From NCBI RefSeq assembly GCF_000155775.1, contig NZ_DS989810.1, forward strand, positions 865,754 through 929,753: 64,000 bases of DNA. Reading direction: 5' to 3'. The notes beneath the pieces were generated by a model, which was not told where the DNA came from, did not search any database, and saw only the letters and a program-made list of their open reading frames with translations. This document shows positions 10,525 to 21,083 of the stretch, piece by piece (the first letter of the stretch is position 1; the number at the start of each line of letters is the position of its first letter). Position numbers and translations under genes: made by a program. Source of the DNA: Glaciecola sp. HTCC2999 (lineage in GTDB: Bacteria; Pseudomonadota; Gammaproteobacteria; Enterobacterales; Alteromonadaceae).

Positions 10525-12009
10525 CTAGCATTCATGAAACATGAGAGTGCTTTTTAGCGCGGCTTCCCAGCGTTGTAAACATGCGCTACGAATATCAGTA
10601 TCAATTGTTGGCGTGAAAACCGATCCTATCGCTTTGAGCTGGGCCACTTCTTCAACATCAGCATATATACCCAATTGCAAACCAGCTAAAAACGCAGCAC
10701 CTAATGCCGTAGACTCCATATTCGTTGGGCGCTGAATATCGACTTGAACCATGTCCGCTAAAAACTGACACAACCAATTATTTGCCACCATGCCACCATC
10801 GACCAAAACAGAAGAAACCGCTACCCCATCTTGTTGCATAGCGACTAATAAATCATGAGTTTGATAACATACCGCTTCAAGAGCCGCTCTTGCAAAGTGG
10901 GCATTGGACGTATCTCTTGTCATGCCATAAATTGCCGCTCGCGCATTGGGTTTCCAATGGGGCGCCCCTAATCCTGCGAACGCTGGAACCAACACTACAC
11001 CATGGTCATAATCTAAAGATTCAGCTAAAGGTTGTGAAGCTCTAGCAGTATCAATCACTTGTATACCATCACGTAGCCATTGCACGTTTGCACCAGCGGT
11101 GAAAATTGATCCCTCAAGGGCATAATGGGTCTGTCCGTTGAGCGTAAAACCCACCGTTGTTAATAAACGTGAGCGCGATGCCAACGGCTTAGTACCAGTA
11201 TTAAGTAATGCGAAACACCCGGTACCATAAGTACTCTTCAAGGCACCTTTATCAAAGCCACATTGCCCGACGAGAGCGGCTTGTTGATCGCCTGCCACAC
11301 CTGCTATGGGCAGTTCTAACGGCAGCACTCCCGCTGCAGTGACACCAAAGTCAGCAGCGCAATCTAACACCTCAGGCAAAACGGAGCGAGGTACATTAAA
11401 CCACTCACATAACTCATCATCCCACTGCATATCATAAATATTAAATACATTCGTTCTCGAGGCATTCGTGGTATCCGTGACGTGGGATTGCCCCTTCGTC
11501 AATCTCCAAATTAAAAAGGTATCAATAGTGCCAAATGCCACTTCACCTTTTTCAGCTTTAGCTCTCGCGCCTTCGACATGATCTAAAATCCAAGCAATTT
11601 TAGTTGCTGAAAAATACGGGTCGAGTAATAAGCCGGTTTTGGCAGTGATCTCTTCACTCTTCTCGTGCATTTGCGCACAAATTGAAGCTGTCCGACGATC
11701 TTGCCACACAATAGCATTATACAAAGGTTTGCCTGTGACTTTATCCCACACCAAAGTGGTTTCTCGTTGATTGGTGATCCCAATACCTACGACTTTCACG
11801 CCCGCGCTTTGCGCTTTGTCTAATACTTCATGACATACAGATAATGTGGTTGACCAAATTTCTTCAGGATCATGTTCGACCCAACCATTATTAGGATAGA
11901 TTTGAGTGAATTCTTGCTGTGCACTGAACAAGGGCTGTCCTTGCTTATTAAACACAATAGCACGCGTCGAAGTAGTGCCTTGATCAATTGATAAAATCCC
12001 GGTGGTCAT
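10525..12009 (-). CDS. glpK: Glycerol kinase
   Basis: Phosphorylates glycerol to glycerol-3-phosphate with ATP in the cytoplasm. From the ATG at 12009 the protein is 494 residues, the normal family length. A longer frame from 12087 would add 26 residues that do not look like the family, and an AGAGGATGAC ribosome site precedes 12009. Motifs: the N-terminal phosphate loop [12 protein letters not shown], the glycerol-binding stretch [21 protein letters not shown], and [10 protein letters not shown] in the second half. It diverges from glpD, which encodes the next step. No glpF facilitator or glpR repressor is in the window. Confidence 0.95.
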   Translation of the reverse strand: MTTGILSIDQGTTSTRAIVFNKQGQPLFSAQQEFTQIYPNNGWVEHDPEEIWSTTLSVCHEVLDKAQSAGVKVVGIGITNQRETTLVWDKVTGKPLYNAIVWQDRRTASICAQMHEKSEEITAKTGLLLDPYFSATKIAWILDHVEGARAKAEKGEVAFGTIDTFLIWRLTKGQSHVTDTTNASRTNVFNIYDMQWDDELCEWFNVPRSVLPEVLDCAADFGVTAAGVLPLELPIAGVAGDQQAALVGQCGFDKGALKSTYGTGCFALLNTGTKPLASRSRLLTTVGFTLNGQTHYALEGSIFTAGANVQWLRDGIQVIDTARASQPLAESLDYDHGVVLVPAFAGLGAPHWKPNARAAIYGMTRDTSNAHFARAALEAVCYQTHDLLVAMQQDGVAVSSVLVDGGMVANNWLCQFLADMVQVDIQRPTNMESTALGAAFLAGLQLGIYADVEEVAQLKAIGSVFTPTIDTDIRSACLQRWEAALKSTLMFHEC

Positions 12010-12246
12010 GTCATCCTCTATTCTATTATTATTGGTGCTAAAGTCGGCGAAATCCAAGTATTCATAAATATGAGGACGTGTTCTCATATTTATAAAGAAT
12101 ACTACATTTATTACAAACCCTTAACACAAGACTCCGTTTTTTTGTTTGATATGATGCAAAAATCATCAAATTAATATATATTGTATGATAAATATGAAAA
12201 ATAAAACAACCTTAAACTTTTATCTAAGCTCGGTGTATTAAATAAG

Positions 12247-13866
12247 ATGAATTTACGCGAAACGAATTTAAACCAACTCCATCAACACACCTATGATGTG
12301 CTCATCGTGGGTGCCGGTATTAATGGTGCAGTCAGTGCGGCTGCCTTATCTAAAAAAGGCTTGAGTGTTGCGGTAATTGATAAAGGTGACTTTGCAGGCG
12401 AAACCAGTTCGCACTCTTCGAATCTAGCATGGGGAGGGATCAAATACTTAGAATCCCATGAGTATTTACTGGTCAATAAACTATGTAAAAGCCGCAACCA
12501 TTTAATGGAAAGCTACCCATCGACTGTCCAAGAAATTCGATTCTTAACGACGTTACAAAAAGGGTTTCGTTTCCCTGCGCTATTTGTTTACATGGGTACC
12601 TTATTGTATTGGATCATGGGACGTTTCTTCACGCGCTTCCCTGAGTTATTGTCAGCTAAATCGATTGCTGCGCGAGAACCGGTGATTGATACCAGTAATG
12701 CCCAAGGTGGCTTTGAATATTCGGATGCCTTTTTACACGATAATGATGCCCGCTTTGTGTTTAACTTTATTCGTGGGGCCATGGATAATGGGGCGATTGT
12801 CACCAATTATGTATCCGCCCAAGATGCTGAATTTACTGATAATATCTGGCATATCAACGCGAAAGACGAACTCACCCAAACGCCTATACAGATAAAAGCG
12901 AAAAGCGTAATCAATGCTTGTGGTCCTTTTGCTGATAAATTCAATGATACATTAGACAATACTACTGAACACCATCATGTGTTCTCCAAGGGTGTACATT
13001 TAATTGTTAATAAACTTACCAAAGTAGATAAAGTACTCGCCTTTTTTGCCTCCGATGGTCGTTTATTCTTTGTAATACCGATGGGGCAAAAAACCTGTAT
13101 TGGTACGACAGATGATAAAGTCGATACGCCAAATCCTCAGGTCACAGACGCTGATCGCCAATTCATTTTGGACAACGTCAATACACTACTCAACCTTGAA
13201 AAGCCCCTTACAATGGACGATATCATTTCTGAACGTTGTGGCGTGCGTCCATTAGCGGTTAAAGGTAATTCAGGAGAGTCTGATTGGGTACAATTATCGC
13301 GTAAACATGCAGTAGATGTTAATCCGGAAAAACGCCTTGTGAGTATTTTCGGCGGTAAACTTACCGATTGCATTAACGTCGGTAACGAGATAGCCGATAC
13401 GATAGCGGACTTCGGTATGCCACTGCCTTATCCCAAGGCAAAATGGTACGGCGAATCTAGTGAAGCGCACAAACACACATTTTTAGAGCGTGCCGCATTA
13501 ATTAAGTTAGATGATTTAACGCCAAGTTATTCTTCTGAGCCATTGTCAGAAAGATTATGGCGTCGTTATGACATCAATGCATTGCAAATTATTGATGAGA
13601 TACAGCGCGACCCAAAACAAGCAGAACAACTGATGCATAACGCTGAATATCTGCGCGCAGAACTGCACTATGCCGCTAGACGAGAAATGATCACAAAACT
13701 AGATGATTTCTTACGCCGTCGTTCAAAAATAGCCATGGTACTTAACAGTGATGATATTTTATCAAGTCCTGGTCTGATTGAAGCGTGTGAAATACTATTT
13801 GGCAAGCAAGCGGAAACTAAGTTAGCAGAGTATCAAGCCTACGTGAACCAAACACAGACTGAGTAA
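12247..13866 (+). CDS. glpD: FAD-dependent glycerol-3-phosphate dehydrogenase
   Basis: Oxidises glycerol-3-phosphate to dihydroxyacetone phosphate and passes electrons to the quinone pool at the inner membrane. The 539-residue protein begins with the FAD-binding motif VLIVGAGINGAVSAAALSKKG, followed by TSSHSSNLAWGGIKYLE, the substrate-region SERCGVRPLA and FGGKLTDCINVG. It is about 40 residues longer than E. coli GlpD. Part of the extra length is a hydrophobic segment near 115-135 (VYMGTLLYWIMGRFF) that could help membrane attachment. It diverges from glpK across 237 bases, an obvious shared control region, though I recognised no GlpR or CRP site there. Confidence 0.9.
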   Translation: MNLRETNLNQLHQHTYDVLIVGAGINGAVSAAALSKKGLSVAVIDKGDFAGETSSHSSNLAWGGIKYLESHEYLLVNKLCKSRNHLMESYPSTVQEIRFLTTLQKGFRFPALFVYMGTLLYWIMGRFFTRFPELLSAKSIAAREPVIDTSNAQGGFEYSDAFLHDNDARFVFNFIRGAMDNGAIVTNYVSAQDAEFTDNIWHINAKDELTQTPIQIKAKSVINACGPFADKFNDTLDNTTEHHHVFSKGVHLIVNKLTKVDKVLAFFASDGRLFFVIPMGQKTCIGTTDDKVDTPNPQVTDADRQFILDNVNTLLNLEKPLTMDDIISERCGVRPLAVKGNSGESDWVQLSRKHAVDVNPEKRLVSIFGGKLTDCINVGNEIADTIADFGMPLPYPKAKWYGESSEAHKHTFLERAALIKLDDLTPSYSSEPLSERLWRRYDINALQIIDEIQRDPKQAEQLMHNAEYLRAELHYAARREMITKLDDFLRRRSKIAMVLNSDDILSSPGLIEACEILFGKQAETKLAEYQAYVNQTQTE

Positions 13867-13883
13867 AAAAGGCTCCCTCAAAA

Positions 13884-13930
13884 AAAACGTCAAGATAATC
13901 GAAGTGTCACACTTCACCTTGACGTTTTTA
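13884..13930. terminator. Bidirectional terminator between glpD and tyrS
   Basis: AACGTCAAG pairs with CTTGACGTT, with an inner GAAGTG/CACTTC stem. An A run lies on the left and a T run on the right, so it can serve both convergent genes. Confidence 0.85.
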
Positions 13931-13958
13931 TTATGACTGTATTATTTATTGAAGAATA

Positions 13959-15158
13959 CTAAGCCAACGTAATACGCGCAAATTTCCGTTTACCGACTTG
14001 ATAAACCGCTTCACCTTTTTCGCTTAATTGCAGTTTTGTATCTTCTACTTTATCACCATTGATTTTCACAGCGCCTTGTTTGATCATGCGCATCGCATCG
14101 GAAGTCGAGTTGACTAAATTAGCAGCTTTTAATAAATTTGCGATCCCCATCGCTTCACCTTCTAAATGCACAGTAACTTCTGGCATGTCATCAGGAATCG
14201 CATTCTTTTGAAAACGTTGAATGAAATCTTGATGCGCACCTTCTGCCGCAGCATCATCATGAAAACGTGCAATGATTTCTTTGGCTAACTCAATTTTAGT
14301 ATCACGTGGATTAGCACCACCTTCTACCGCCGCCTTTAATGCATCAATTTCAGCAATAGGACGGAAGCTCAATAAATCAAAATAGCGCCACATCAAGTCA
14401 TCCGAGATAGACATGATTTTACCAAACATATCATTTGGTGCATCTGTTATCCCAATATAATTATTCAACGATTTTGACATCTTTTGAACACCATCAAGGC
14501 CTTCTAACAATGGCATCATTAGCACTGTTTGCTGACGTTGACCTTGAGATTTTTGGAGTTCGCGTCCCATCAATAAGTTAAAACGCTGATCGGTACCACC
14601 CAACTCAACATCTGATTCTAACGCTACGCTGTCCCAACCTTGCACCAATGGATATAAAAACTCATGGATGGCAATCGGTTGATTATTACCATAGCGTTTT
14701 TTAAAGTCATCGCGCTCTAACATCCGAGCCACTGTTTGACTCGCTGCTAATTTAATCATCCCCGCCGCACCTAACGCATCCATCCACTCAGAATTAAAGC
14801 GCACTGTAGTTTTAGCGGGATCAAGAATTTTGAATACCTGTTCTTTGTAGGTCTCTGCATTCGCTAACACATCTTCTTTGGACAGTGGCTTTCGCGTTAC
14901 GTTTTTACCGGTTGGGTCACCAATTAAACCAGTGAAATCGCCAATTAAGAAAATAACTTCATGTCCTAGCTGTTGGAAAGTCCGTAATTTATTAATTAAC
15001 ACCGTATGTCCTAAATGCAGATCAGGGGCAGTAGGATCAAAACCAGCCTTAATTTTCAAAGGCTTACCTTCTTTTAGACGAGCAATTAACTCATCTTCAA
15101 TTAAAATTTCATCTGCGCCACGTTTTATTTCATTAAAGGCGTTTTGCCAATCAGACAT
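13959..15158 (-). CDS. tyrS: Tyrosyl-tRNA synthetase
   Basis: Class I aminoacyl-tRNA synthetase that charges tRNA-Tyr. The 399-residue protein has the HIGH-type signature HLGH at 48-51 ([10 protein letters not shown]), the KMSKS loop ([10 protein letters not shown], near 225), and a C-terminal S4-like RNA-binding domain (about 335-395, with [16 protein letters not shown]). The length and the HLGH form fit the TyrZ-like bacterial class found in Pseudomonas and other Gammaproteobacteria. It diverges from the M23 peptidase-anmK pair, a linkage known from Pseudomonas. Confidence 0.96.
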   Translation of the reverse strand: MSDWQNAFNEIKRGADEILIEDELIARLKEGKPLKIKAGFDPTAPDLHLGHTVLINKLRTFQQLGHEVIFLIGDFTGLIGDPTGKNVTRKPLSKEDVLANAETYKEQVFKILDPAKTTVRFNSEWMDALGAAGMIKLAASQTVARMLERDDFKKRYGNNQPIAIHEFLYPLVQGWDSVALESDVELGGTDQRFNLLMGRELQKSQGQRQQTVLMMPLLEGLDGVQKMSKSLNNYIGITDAPNDMFGKIMSISDDLMWRYFDLLSFRPIAEIDALKAAVEGGANPRDTKIELAKEIIARFHDDAAAEGAHQDFIQRFQKNAIPDDMPEVTVHLEGEAMGIANLLKAANLVNSTSDAMRMIKQGAVKINGDKVEDTKLQLSEKGEAVYQVGKRKFARITLA

Positions 15159-15356
15159 ACTTTTTCCACGGTCTATTGAATTTATATGAACATTTTACTT
15201 GTACGACGGTCAGATGAAAAGACTTTACGTATGCTATTTTAAGTCTAAATAAAATTCCTTATACCTTTAAAAATCAGTCAGTTTGTCTAAGTTACACTAG
15301 AATTTAACCGGTAATAGCGATATTCTACTTAAACTTTCCAAAATAAGAGGTTTACC

Positions 15357-16667
15357 GTGGTTGCTCAAACGATAAAAACACTGCCTCGGCCACATAAAAT
15401 TTCTTTGGTCGCTTTGTCTGTGGTTGTCTTTATTTTAACCGCCAGTATGCTCTTCAGTGCAGATGCATCTCGCCATGCTACTTCCACGGTACTTGAGCCT
15501 GGAGTGAAGTACCCTGTCGCACTTAATTTAGAACAACTCAGTGCTAGTAACAGTAGTGTTATTGACTCTGGGATTGAATCGATAGAAAGTCAAACTTACC
15601 GAGTTAAACCCGGCGATAATCTTGCCAAAATATTTAAACAAGTAGGGTTAACTCCCACTGATACCTACCATGTTTCTCGCGCTGGTAAACACGCTAAAAA
15701 ACTGCTTAAAATGATGCCTGGAGAATTTCTCAATTTCACTTTTGACCGTCGCGGTAAACTCAATACTCTCATATATGAATTTTCTGATACAGAAACGTTA
15801 ACTATCACACGAAAAACTGATGATGAATATATATCCCAAATTGATATAGCCGAAGTTTATACTAAATTCCGTTTCGCTCAGGGTGAAATTACCTCGTCGT
15901 TCTGGAATGCTGCCATTAAAGCAGGTATGAGTGACAATAAGATTATGGAACTTGCTGATATTTTTGGTTGGGATATCGATTTTGCAATGGAAATCCGTGC
16001 AGGCGATACCTTTAATGTGATGTATGAAGAACGCTTTGTGAATGGCGACTTTATCGGATATGGTGATATTTTAGCAGCGGAATTTGTGAACCAAGGCGAA
16101 GTTTTCCAAGCCATTCGTCATACCGATGGTAGTTACTACGCGCCTAACGGTCGCAGTATGAAGAAAAGCTTTTTACGCGCTCCCGTTAACTTTCGTTACA
16201 TCAGTTCTAATTTTACTAAAAAACGCTTTCACCCAGTGACAAAACGCTGGAAAGCTCACCGAGGAACAGATTATGCAGCCCCCACTGGCACACCAGTAGT
16301 GGCGTCAGGTAAAGGTCGCGTAATTAAATCAACTTACGATCGTTTTAATGGCCACCATGTCTTTATCCAGCATGGCGATCGTTATGTAACTAAATACCTG
16401 CATTTTTCCAAGCGCAAAGTGAAAAAAGGTGAGATTGTCAAACAAGGGCAAGTCATTGGATTATTAGGCTCAACAGGTATGTCTTCAGGACCCCATTTGC
16501 ATTATGAATTTTTAGTGGATGGTGTGCATCGTAATCCACGTACAGTGACGCTACCCAAAGCGGAGCCGATTGCAAAATCAGAGAAAGCTGCATTCACACA
16601 GTTAAGTCTACCGCGTCTGACTATGCTAGCAAATAACAAACGCATTATGCTGGCGAGTATCGACTAG
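15357..16667 (+). CDS. M23-family murein endopeptidase (MepM-like)
   Basis: A 436-residue zinc DD-endopeptidase expected to cut peptidoglycan crosslinks during wall growth. It has an N-terminal membrane anchor (about 17-36), then a LysM-like segment (YRVKPGDNLAKIFKQVG, about 82-98). The C-terminal LytM domain has zinc ligands in HRGTDYAA and HLHYEF. Length and layout match MepM/YebA of E. coli (440 residues). The start is GTG at 15357, with AAGAGG 7 bases upstream. Its stop overlaps the anmK GTG start by one base (TAGTG), so the two are translationally coupled: the endopeptidase acts on murein and AnmK recycles the released anhydro-sugar. Confidence 0.9.
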   Translation: MVAQTIKTLPRPHKISLVALSVVVFILTASMLFSADASRHATSTVLEPGVKYPVALNLEQLSASNSSVIDSGIESIESQTYRVKPGDNLAKIFKQVGLTPTDTYHVSRAGKHAKKLLKMMPGEFLNFTFDRRGKLNTLIYEFSDTETLTITRKTDDEYISQIDIAEVYTKFRFAQGEITSSFWNAAIKAGMSDNKIMELADIFGWDIDFAMEIRAGDTFNVMYEERFVNGDFIGYGDILAAEFVNQGEVFQAIRHTDGSYYAPNGRSMKKSFLRAPVNFRYISSNFTKKRFHPVTKRWKAHRGTDYAAPTGTPVVASGKGRVIKSTYDRFNGHHVFIQHGDRYVTKYLHFSKRKVKKGEIVKQGQVIGLLGSTGMSSGPHLHYEFLVDGVHRNPRTVTLPKAEPIAKSEKAAFTQLSLPRLTMLANNKRIMLASID

Positions 16668-17821
16668 TGCTATTTATTGGGATCATGTCGGGTACCAGTT
16701 TAGACGGTATTGATGTGGCATTGGTGAAGTTTAATTCTCAAAGCGATATTCAGCTAGTTGCGTCCCAAACATATGCTATTGAAGATGCTCTTCGTAACGA
16801 ATTAACCTTGCTTCTCTCGGACGGCGCACACTCGTTTAGCTTTATCGGTGACAGCACTCAACGCTTAACTCTTGCATATTCAAATGCGGTCAATGACTTT
16901 CTGAAGCAACAGTCATTATCACCTAAAGCTATCACCGCTATTGGTTGTCACGGACAAACAGTTTGGCATGCTCCAGATGCTACCACACCATTTTCGATTC
17001 AGCTTCATAACCCTGCTTTACTTGCCGTAAACACAGGGATAAATGTTATTGATAATTTCCGCGCAAAAGATCTCGCACTCGGTGGTCAAGGTGCACCGTT
17101 AGTTCCACCTTTTCATGCAGCATTATTAATGCCCTACCCTAATAACGTTGCCCAACGTATTATTATCAATATTGGAGGGATAGCGAATGTCACTGTCTTG
17201 CCAGCTTCATTCGCAAGTAATGACTTACTTGATAGTGATTTAATAGGCTTTGATACTGGGCCTGGTAATACACTACTAGATACTTGGTGTTTAACCCATA
17301 CAGGAAAACCATATGATGCAAATGGGCAATGGGCAAATACAGGCCGTGTTCTACCTGATTTATTATCAAACATGTTAAATGACCCCTATTTTTCATTGCC
17401 TTACCCTAAAAGCACTGGCCGAGAATATTTTAACCCTGCGTGGTTGGCGCAATTTCATGTCCAGCAATACCCGCCTACAGATGTTCAAGCCACACTGATT
17501 GCGTTGACCGCTCATTCAATTACCGCAGGGATCCAGCAAGTTACTTCTGCCCAAACGAATCCAAACGCTTCAGCTTCAAAAGAATGGCTCATCTGCGGCG
17601 GAGGTGTCCACAATGATGTGCTAATGCATGCACTGCAGGTGTCTGCCCCAGATAATGTTAAAGTCATGCCCCTAGAAACGGTGGGTATTAATAGTGACGC
17701 ATTAGAAGCCATGGCTTTTGCATGGCTCGCCTTTTGTTTTGAAACTGGCCTCACAAGCAACGCGCCTTCCGTAACAGGGGCAACGCAACCGACTATCTTA
17801 GGGAGTAAAACCTTTGCATAA
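16667..17821 (+). CDS. anmK: Anhydro-N-acetylmuramic acid kinase
   Basis: Opens and phosphorylates 1,6-anhydro-N-acetylmuramic acid to MurNAc-6-phosphate in the cytoplasm during cell-wall recycling. The 384-residue protein has the N-terminal MSGTSLDGIDVALV nucleotide motif, IGCHGQTVWH, NIGGIANVT, GFDTGPGNTLLD and the C-terminal CGGGVHNDVL motif, all characteristic of AnmK. The start is a GTG overlapping the stop of the murein endopeptidase. The next gene starts inside its last codons, so a chain of at least three genes is read together. Confidence 0.95.
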   Translation: MLFIGIMSGTSLDGIDVALVKFNSQSDIQLVASQTYAIEDALRNELTLLLSDGAHSFSFIGDSTQRLTLAYSNAVNDFLKQQSLSPKAITAIGCHGQTVWHAPDATTPFSIQLHNPALLAVNTGINVIDNFRAKDLALGGQGAPLVPPFHAALLMPYPNNVAQRIIINIGGIANVTVLPASFASNDLLDSDLIGFDTGPGNTLLDTWCLTHTGKPYDANGQWANTGRVLPDLLSNMLNDPYFSLPYPKSTGREYFNPAWLAQFHVQQYPPTDVQATLIALTAHSITAGIQQVTSAQTNPNASASKEWLICGGGVHNDVLMHALQVSAPDNVKVMPLETVGINSDALEAMAFAWLAFCFETGLTSNAPSVTGATQPTILGSKTFA

Positions 17822-18827
17822 TCCCAGCCCTGCACTGATTATTCTCTCCCGAGATGTCAACCAATACCAAGCTCTGTGGGAAGCCTCTGACCTTTCTAAT
17901 ACCTCATTAGTATTGGCAACTGATAAGGTAGCAGAAGTATTAGAATCAACATTCAAAGATCAATCGACTATTTTATTATCTGAGCCTGATTTGGCCGTTC
18001 AAGTAGTGGCACATTTACCTAATTTAAAATGGTGTCAGTCTACTTGGGCCGGTAATGCTCCTTTATTAAATCACTCCAAACAAGATTATATCCTGACGGG
18101 CGTCAAAGGCATTTTTTCTCAACTCATGAGTGAGTATGTCCTGAGTTATATCTTGTCATATGTACGTCAGCACCAAACATTTATTGAACTACAATCCAAA
18201 CAGCAGTGGGCACCGCCAAGGATCCGTAGTATCAGCGAATTAACCATAGGGATCTTGGGAATAGGCAACATTGCAACCGGAATGTTAAGTATGTTTGCAG
18301 CGCTGAATGTCAACATCATTGGTTTATCTCGCAGTGCAAAGCCACCTCTATCTCATCCACAAATGCCTATGTTTACTCCTAATCAACTCGTCGATTTTAT
18401 CGGTGCATGTGATGTGGTTATTAACTTATTACCCGATACCCCAGCAACGCAGGCATTCATTGACAGAACCACCATTGAAGCGTTGATAGCATCACAGCAA
18501 ACTGTTACTGCAACCACCTCTGATACATCAGATTTGCCAAAATCTCGACAATTTATCAATGCTGGACGCGGCAGTGTGGTGACTGATGAGGTCTTATTGA
18601 TGGCGCTGGATAATGGTGTATTCACGCAAGCGGTATTGGATGTTTTTACCACTGAGCCATTGCCAGCACAGCATGTCTTTTGGCACAGAGATGATATTGT
18701 GATCACGCAGCATACCGCTGCAATTTCAAAGCCTAGTGATGTCATGCAGGTATTTATGGAAAATATGACACGTTATACTCAAGGTCTATCCCCCTTGTAT
18801 GTCATGGATTGGCATCAAGGTTACTAA
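17814..18827 (+). CDS. D-isomer-specific 2-hydroxyacid dehydrogenase (GhrA-like)
   Basis: A 337-residue NAD(P)-dependent oxidoreductase. The nucleotide-binding signature is TIGILGIGNIATG (about 143-155). The catalytic triad region is visible as NAGRGSVV (Arg side), DVFTTEPLP and ITQHTAA (His). Substrate cannot be read from sequence; glyoxylate or hydroxypyruvate reductases of the GhrA type are the nearest familiar group. It starts with TTG at 17814, 8 bases inside anmK, with GGGAGT upstream. A 20-residue insert rich in Thr and Ser (about 228-242) lies before NAGRGS. In Pseudomonas anmK is followed more directly by erpA, so this gene belongs to an insertion of three genes in the conserved block. 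Confidence 0.8.
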   Translation: MHNPSPALIILSRDVNQYQALWEASDLSNTSLVLATDKVAEVLESTFKDQSTILLSEPDLAVQVVAHLPNLKWCQSTWAGNAPLLNHSKQDYILTGVKGIFSQLMSEYVLSYILSYVRQHQTFIELQSKQQWAPPRIRSISELTIGILGIGNIATGMLSMFAALNVNIIGLSRSAKPPLSHPQMPMFTPNQLVDFIGACDVVINLLPDTPATQAFIDRTTIEALIASQQTVTATTSDTSDLPKSRQFINAGRGSVVTDEVLLMALDNGVFTQAVLDVFTTEPLPAQHVFWHRDDIVITQHTAAISKPSDVMQVFMENMTRYTQGLSPLYVMDWHQGY

Positions 18828-18856
18828 TAAAAAATACTCCACCAAAAGGAATACTT

Positions 18857-19516
18857 ATGTTTTCTATTCAGTCTCGCTTTTCACTAACAGCACTACTCAC
18901 ATTATTCGTCTCGTTCAGTGGTTGTGCTATGGTACCGCCACCATCGATAGCTACGGCACAAAAAGCCCATACGCCACCGGCGAAATCTATTAGCGCTATT
19001 ACGGCGACGGAGCAACTGGCATTTTTTAATCAACTCCAAGCACTATGTGGGAAAGCATTTCAAGGTAAATTAGTCGTGGATACGTCCGGTAGTGAACGCT
19101 TTGCTGATGCGGCCTTGCTGATGCATGTCCGCGAATGTTCAGAAAACCAAATTAAAATTCCTTTTTATGTGGGCAATGATGCATCTCGGACATGGGTGAT
19201 CACTAAAACAGGCGGTGGATTACTTCTCAAACATGATCATCGTCATCAAGATGGATCACATGATGATTTAACTATGTACGGTGGACATACTCAAACTTTA
19301 GGTTCGGCACATAATCAAGCTTTTCCGGTTGATGTCTATACCCAAGCACTCTTCACAGAACTAGGCTACCCACAAAGCCTCACTAACATTTGGGAAATCT
19401 TTGTGTACCCAGATACGTTTACCTACAGATTAACGCGAGCAGGTTTTGAATTTCGGGTGGCGTTTGATTTGACTCAACCGGTTGTGAGCAATATGCATCC
19501 ATGGGGTCATAAATAA
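18857..19516 (+). CDS. Predicted lipoprotein of unknown function
   Basis: The 219-residue protein starts at the ATG at 18857, preceded by AAAAGGA. An upstream frame from 18809 would put 16 non-signal residues before a clean lipoprotein signal, so I reject that start. The signal peptide ends in a lipobox (FSGC, Cys23), followed by a Pro/Ala-rich linker (about 24-45). The mature part (CGKAFQGKLVVDT... KTGGGLLLKHDHRHQDG... FRVAFDLTQPV) looks like a compact beta-rich domain with many His residues around 133-150. I do not recognise a named family. It lies between the dehydrogenase and a DUF952 protein, all on the plus strand. Confidence 0.7.
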   Translation: MFSIQSRFSLTALLTLFVSFSGCAMVPPPSIATAQKAHTPPAKSISAITATEQLAFFNQLQALCGKAFQGKLVVDTSGSERFADAALLMHVRECSENQIKIPFYVGNDASRTWVITKTGGGLLLKHDHRHQDGSHDDLTMYGGHTQTLGSAHNQAFPVDVYTQALFTELGYPQSLTNIWEIFVYPDTFTYRLTRAGFEFRVAFDLTQPVVSNMHPWGHK

Positions 19517-19517
19517 T

Positions 19518-19856
19518 ATGACACCAATATGGAGCAATGCTGATATTTGTTTAATTATGTATGATGATGTAATTGAGTCAGTATTAGCTCAAAGTACTTA
19601 TACCACCGAAAGTTTAGCCACTGAAGGGTTTATTCATGCATGTAATGGACGACAAGTTCAAGAGGTGATTGACAAACACTACGACCGAAGTCAGCCGATG
19701 AGTATAATGATCATTAATGAGCAGAAATTATTAGCCCCCGTGAAATACGAGGGCCCAAGTCTTTCTATGCTATCAACCGAACCATTTCCACATATTTATG
19801 GCCCGTTGAATCTTGATGCTGTGGAACACATTATTCCACTCACTGAATTTATATAG
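19518..19856 (+). CDS. DUF952 family protein
   Basis: A 112-residue soluble protein. The pattern [14 protein letters not shown], then a central hydrophobic strand ([11 protein letters not shown]), VKYEGPS and [13 protein letters not shown] is the hallmark of DUF952, a small family of unknown biochemical function. It starts one base after the lipoprotein stop, so it is cotranscribed. Its last 8 bases overlap the convergent erpA gene, leaving no space for a terminator between them. Confidence 0.85.
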   Translation: MTPIWSNADICLIMYDDVIESVLAQSTYTTESLATEGFIHACNGRQVQEVIDKHYDRSQPMSIMIINEQKLLAPVKYEGPSLSMLSTEPFPHIYGPLNLDAVEHIIPLTEFI

Positions 19857-20193
19857 AGAAACTTGAACCACAGCCACAAGTCGTGGTGGCATTTGGGTTG
19901 TTGACTAAAAAGCGCGAGCCTTCAAGCCCTTCGATATAATCGACAACTCCGCCGACTAAATATTGTAGACTCATCGGGTCGACCACAAGTGTGACCTCAT
20001 TTTTCTCAATCGTCATATCGCCTTCATTCACTTTCTCATCAAATGTAAAGCCATATTGAAAGCCAGAGCAACCGCCGCCAGTTACGTATACACGCAACTT
20101 TAGTTCAGGGTTATTTTCTTCTTCAATCAACGATTTCACTTTAGTTGCTGCCGATTCTGAAAACTCGATAGGGAGAGCCATTTCAACTGTCAT
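19849..20193 (-). CDS. erpA: Iron-sulfur cluster insertion protein ErpA
   Basis: A-type carrier that delivers Fe-S clusters to apoproteins such as those of isoprenoid synthesis and respiration. The 114-residue protein has the three cluster-binding cysteines at 42 ([10 protein letters not shown]), 106 and 108 (CGCGSSFSI). The sequence through [13 protein letters not shown] and [12 protein letters not shown] is ErpA-like, not IscA- or SufA-like. The 3' end overlaps DUF952. A second Met at residue 5 is a possible alternative start. Confidence 0.95.
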   Translation of the reverse strand: MTVEMALPIEFSESAATKVKSLIEEENNPELKLRVYVTGGGCSGFQYGFTFDEKVNEGDMTIEKNEVTLVVDPMSLQYLVGGVVDYIEGLEGSRFLVNNPNATTTCGCGSSFSI

Positions 20194-20251
20194 AGTAAAG
20201 GGTGATCCTTAAATAATAATGCAGTAATTATCTAATACTTGAGTAAATTCA

Positions 20252-20980
20252 TCAAGTATTCGGTGCAATTAAATCTTCCCACACGAAAGTTTGTGTAAAA
20301 CTGTTTAATTTGCGCTTCCATTGAAATACTTCAGTAGAGACGACCATGGTTTCTGGCGTAAAACCTTTGGGTAAAGCAAACACATATTGTCGTTCCAAAA
20401 AGTATTGATAGCGATAACCCATGGATGTATCACTATTTGGAATGATGTCTGAATCAATAAGTAGCTGAGATAAACTCAATGAAGTGGCTTTATCATTTTG
20501 CATACCCATTAATTTGATAGTTAAGTCACCGTTAATTAAGGCTTTTAAAGCTCGACCTTGTAACAATAAAATGTCTAGCACATATTGATTAGGTATAGGT
20601 AACGCCATGATATGTGCATGGTGAATGGCAAAAGGTCCAGTATTATTACTTTCCCCGAGTACGGCTTGGTATAAATCAATTTTTTGTTGAAGCGTTTTAT
20701 TTTCACTCCGTGCATCAGTGATATCTTGTTGGATAAGTTGTTGCACAGATTTACTCATCTCTAACTGAACTTGAAGCTGACTTAATTCTTGGACAAGTCG
20801 AATATTTTCTGCCTGGGCATGCGCAATTGTGCCAGTCTTAATTTGATACGCTTTGAGCGACTGCTCGGTATTCATTAATGCCAGTCGATATCCAATAAAC
20901 ATCATCAACAACATGACGGTGATAATCACTGCATAAAACCGAAATGCACTGCCATTTTGTTTCAATCTGAACAAATCCAC
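20252..20980 (-). CDS. Coiled-coil inner-membrane protein (DUF6776-like)
   Basis: A 242-residue protein with one N-terminal membrane helix (about 15-34) and a heptad-patterned coiled coil (about 40-105, rich in Gln and Leu). A C-terminal domain (about 115-240) is presumably periplasmic. It starts with GTG at 20980 behind TAGGACTAGGT. The layout matches the DUF6776 proteins found beside erpA in several Gammaproteobacteria; the function is unknown. An inverted repeat at 20234-20260 (AATACTTGA/TCAAGTATT) spans its stop codon. Confidence 0.65.
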   Translation of the reverse strand: MDLFRLKQNGSAFRFYAVIITVMLLMMFIGYRLALMNTEQSLKAYQIKTGTIAHAQAENIRLVQELSQLQVQLEMSKSVQQLIQQDITDARSENKTLQQKIDLYQAVLGESNNTGPFAIHHAHIMALPIPNQYVLDILLLQGRALKALINGDLTIKLMGMQNDKATSLSLSQLLIDSDIIPNSDTSMGYRYQYFLERQYVFALPKGFTPETMVVSTEVFQWKRKLNSFTQTFVWEDLIAPNT

Positions 20981-21083
20981 ACCTAGTCCTATTTGCTTAT
21001 CTAGATTATTCTCACATTATGATATTATGCCATTTATTCATCTGCTCTATGAACTTTTATTCATCACATAGTGAAAAACTAAC

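Noticed and set aside
12010..12087. 26-residue N-terminal extension of glpK
   Set aside because: The family start and a strong ribosome site are at 12009; the extension has no similarity to glycerol kinases.
12088..12246. GlpR or CRP operator between glpK and glpD
   Set aside because: The AT-rich stretch has partial dyads (ATCAT/ATGAT) but nothing close enough to either consensus to call.
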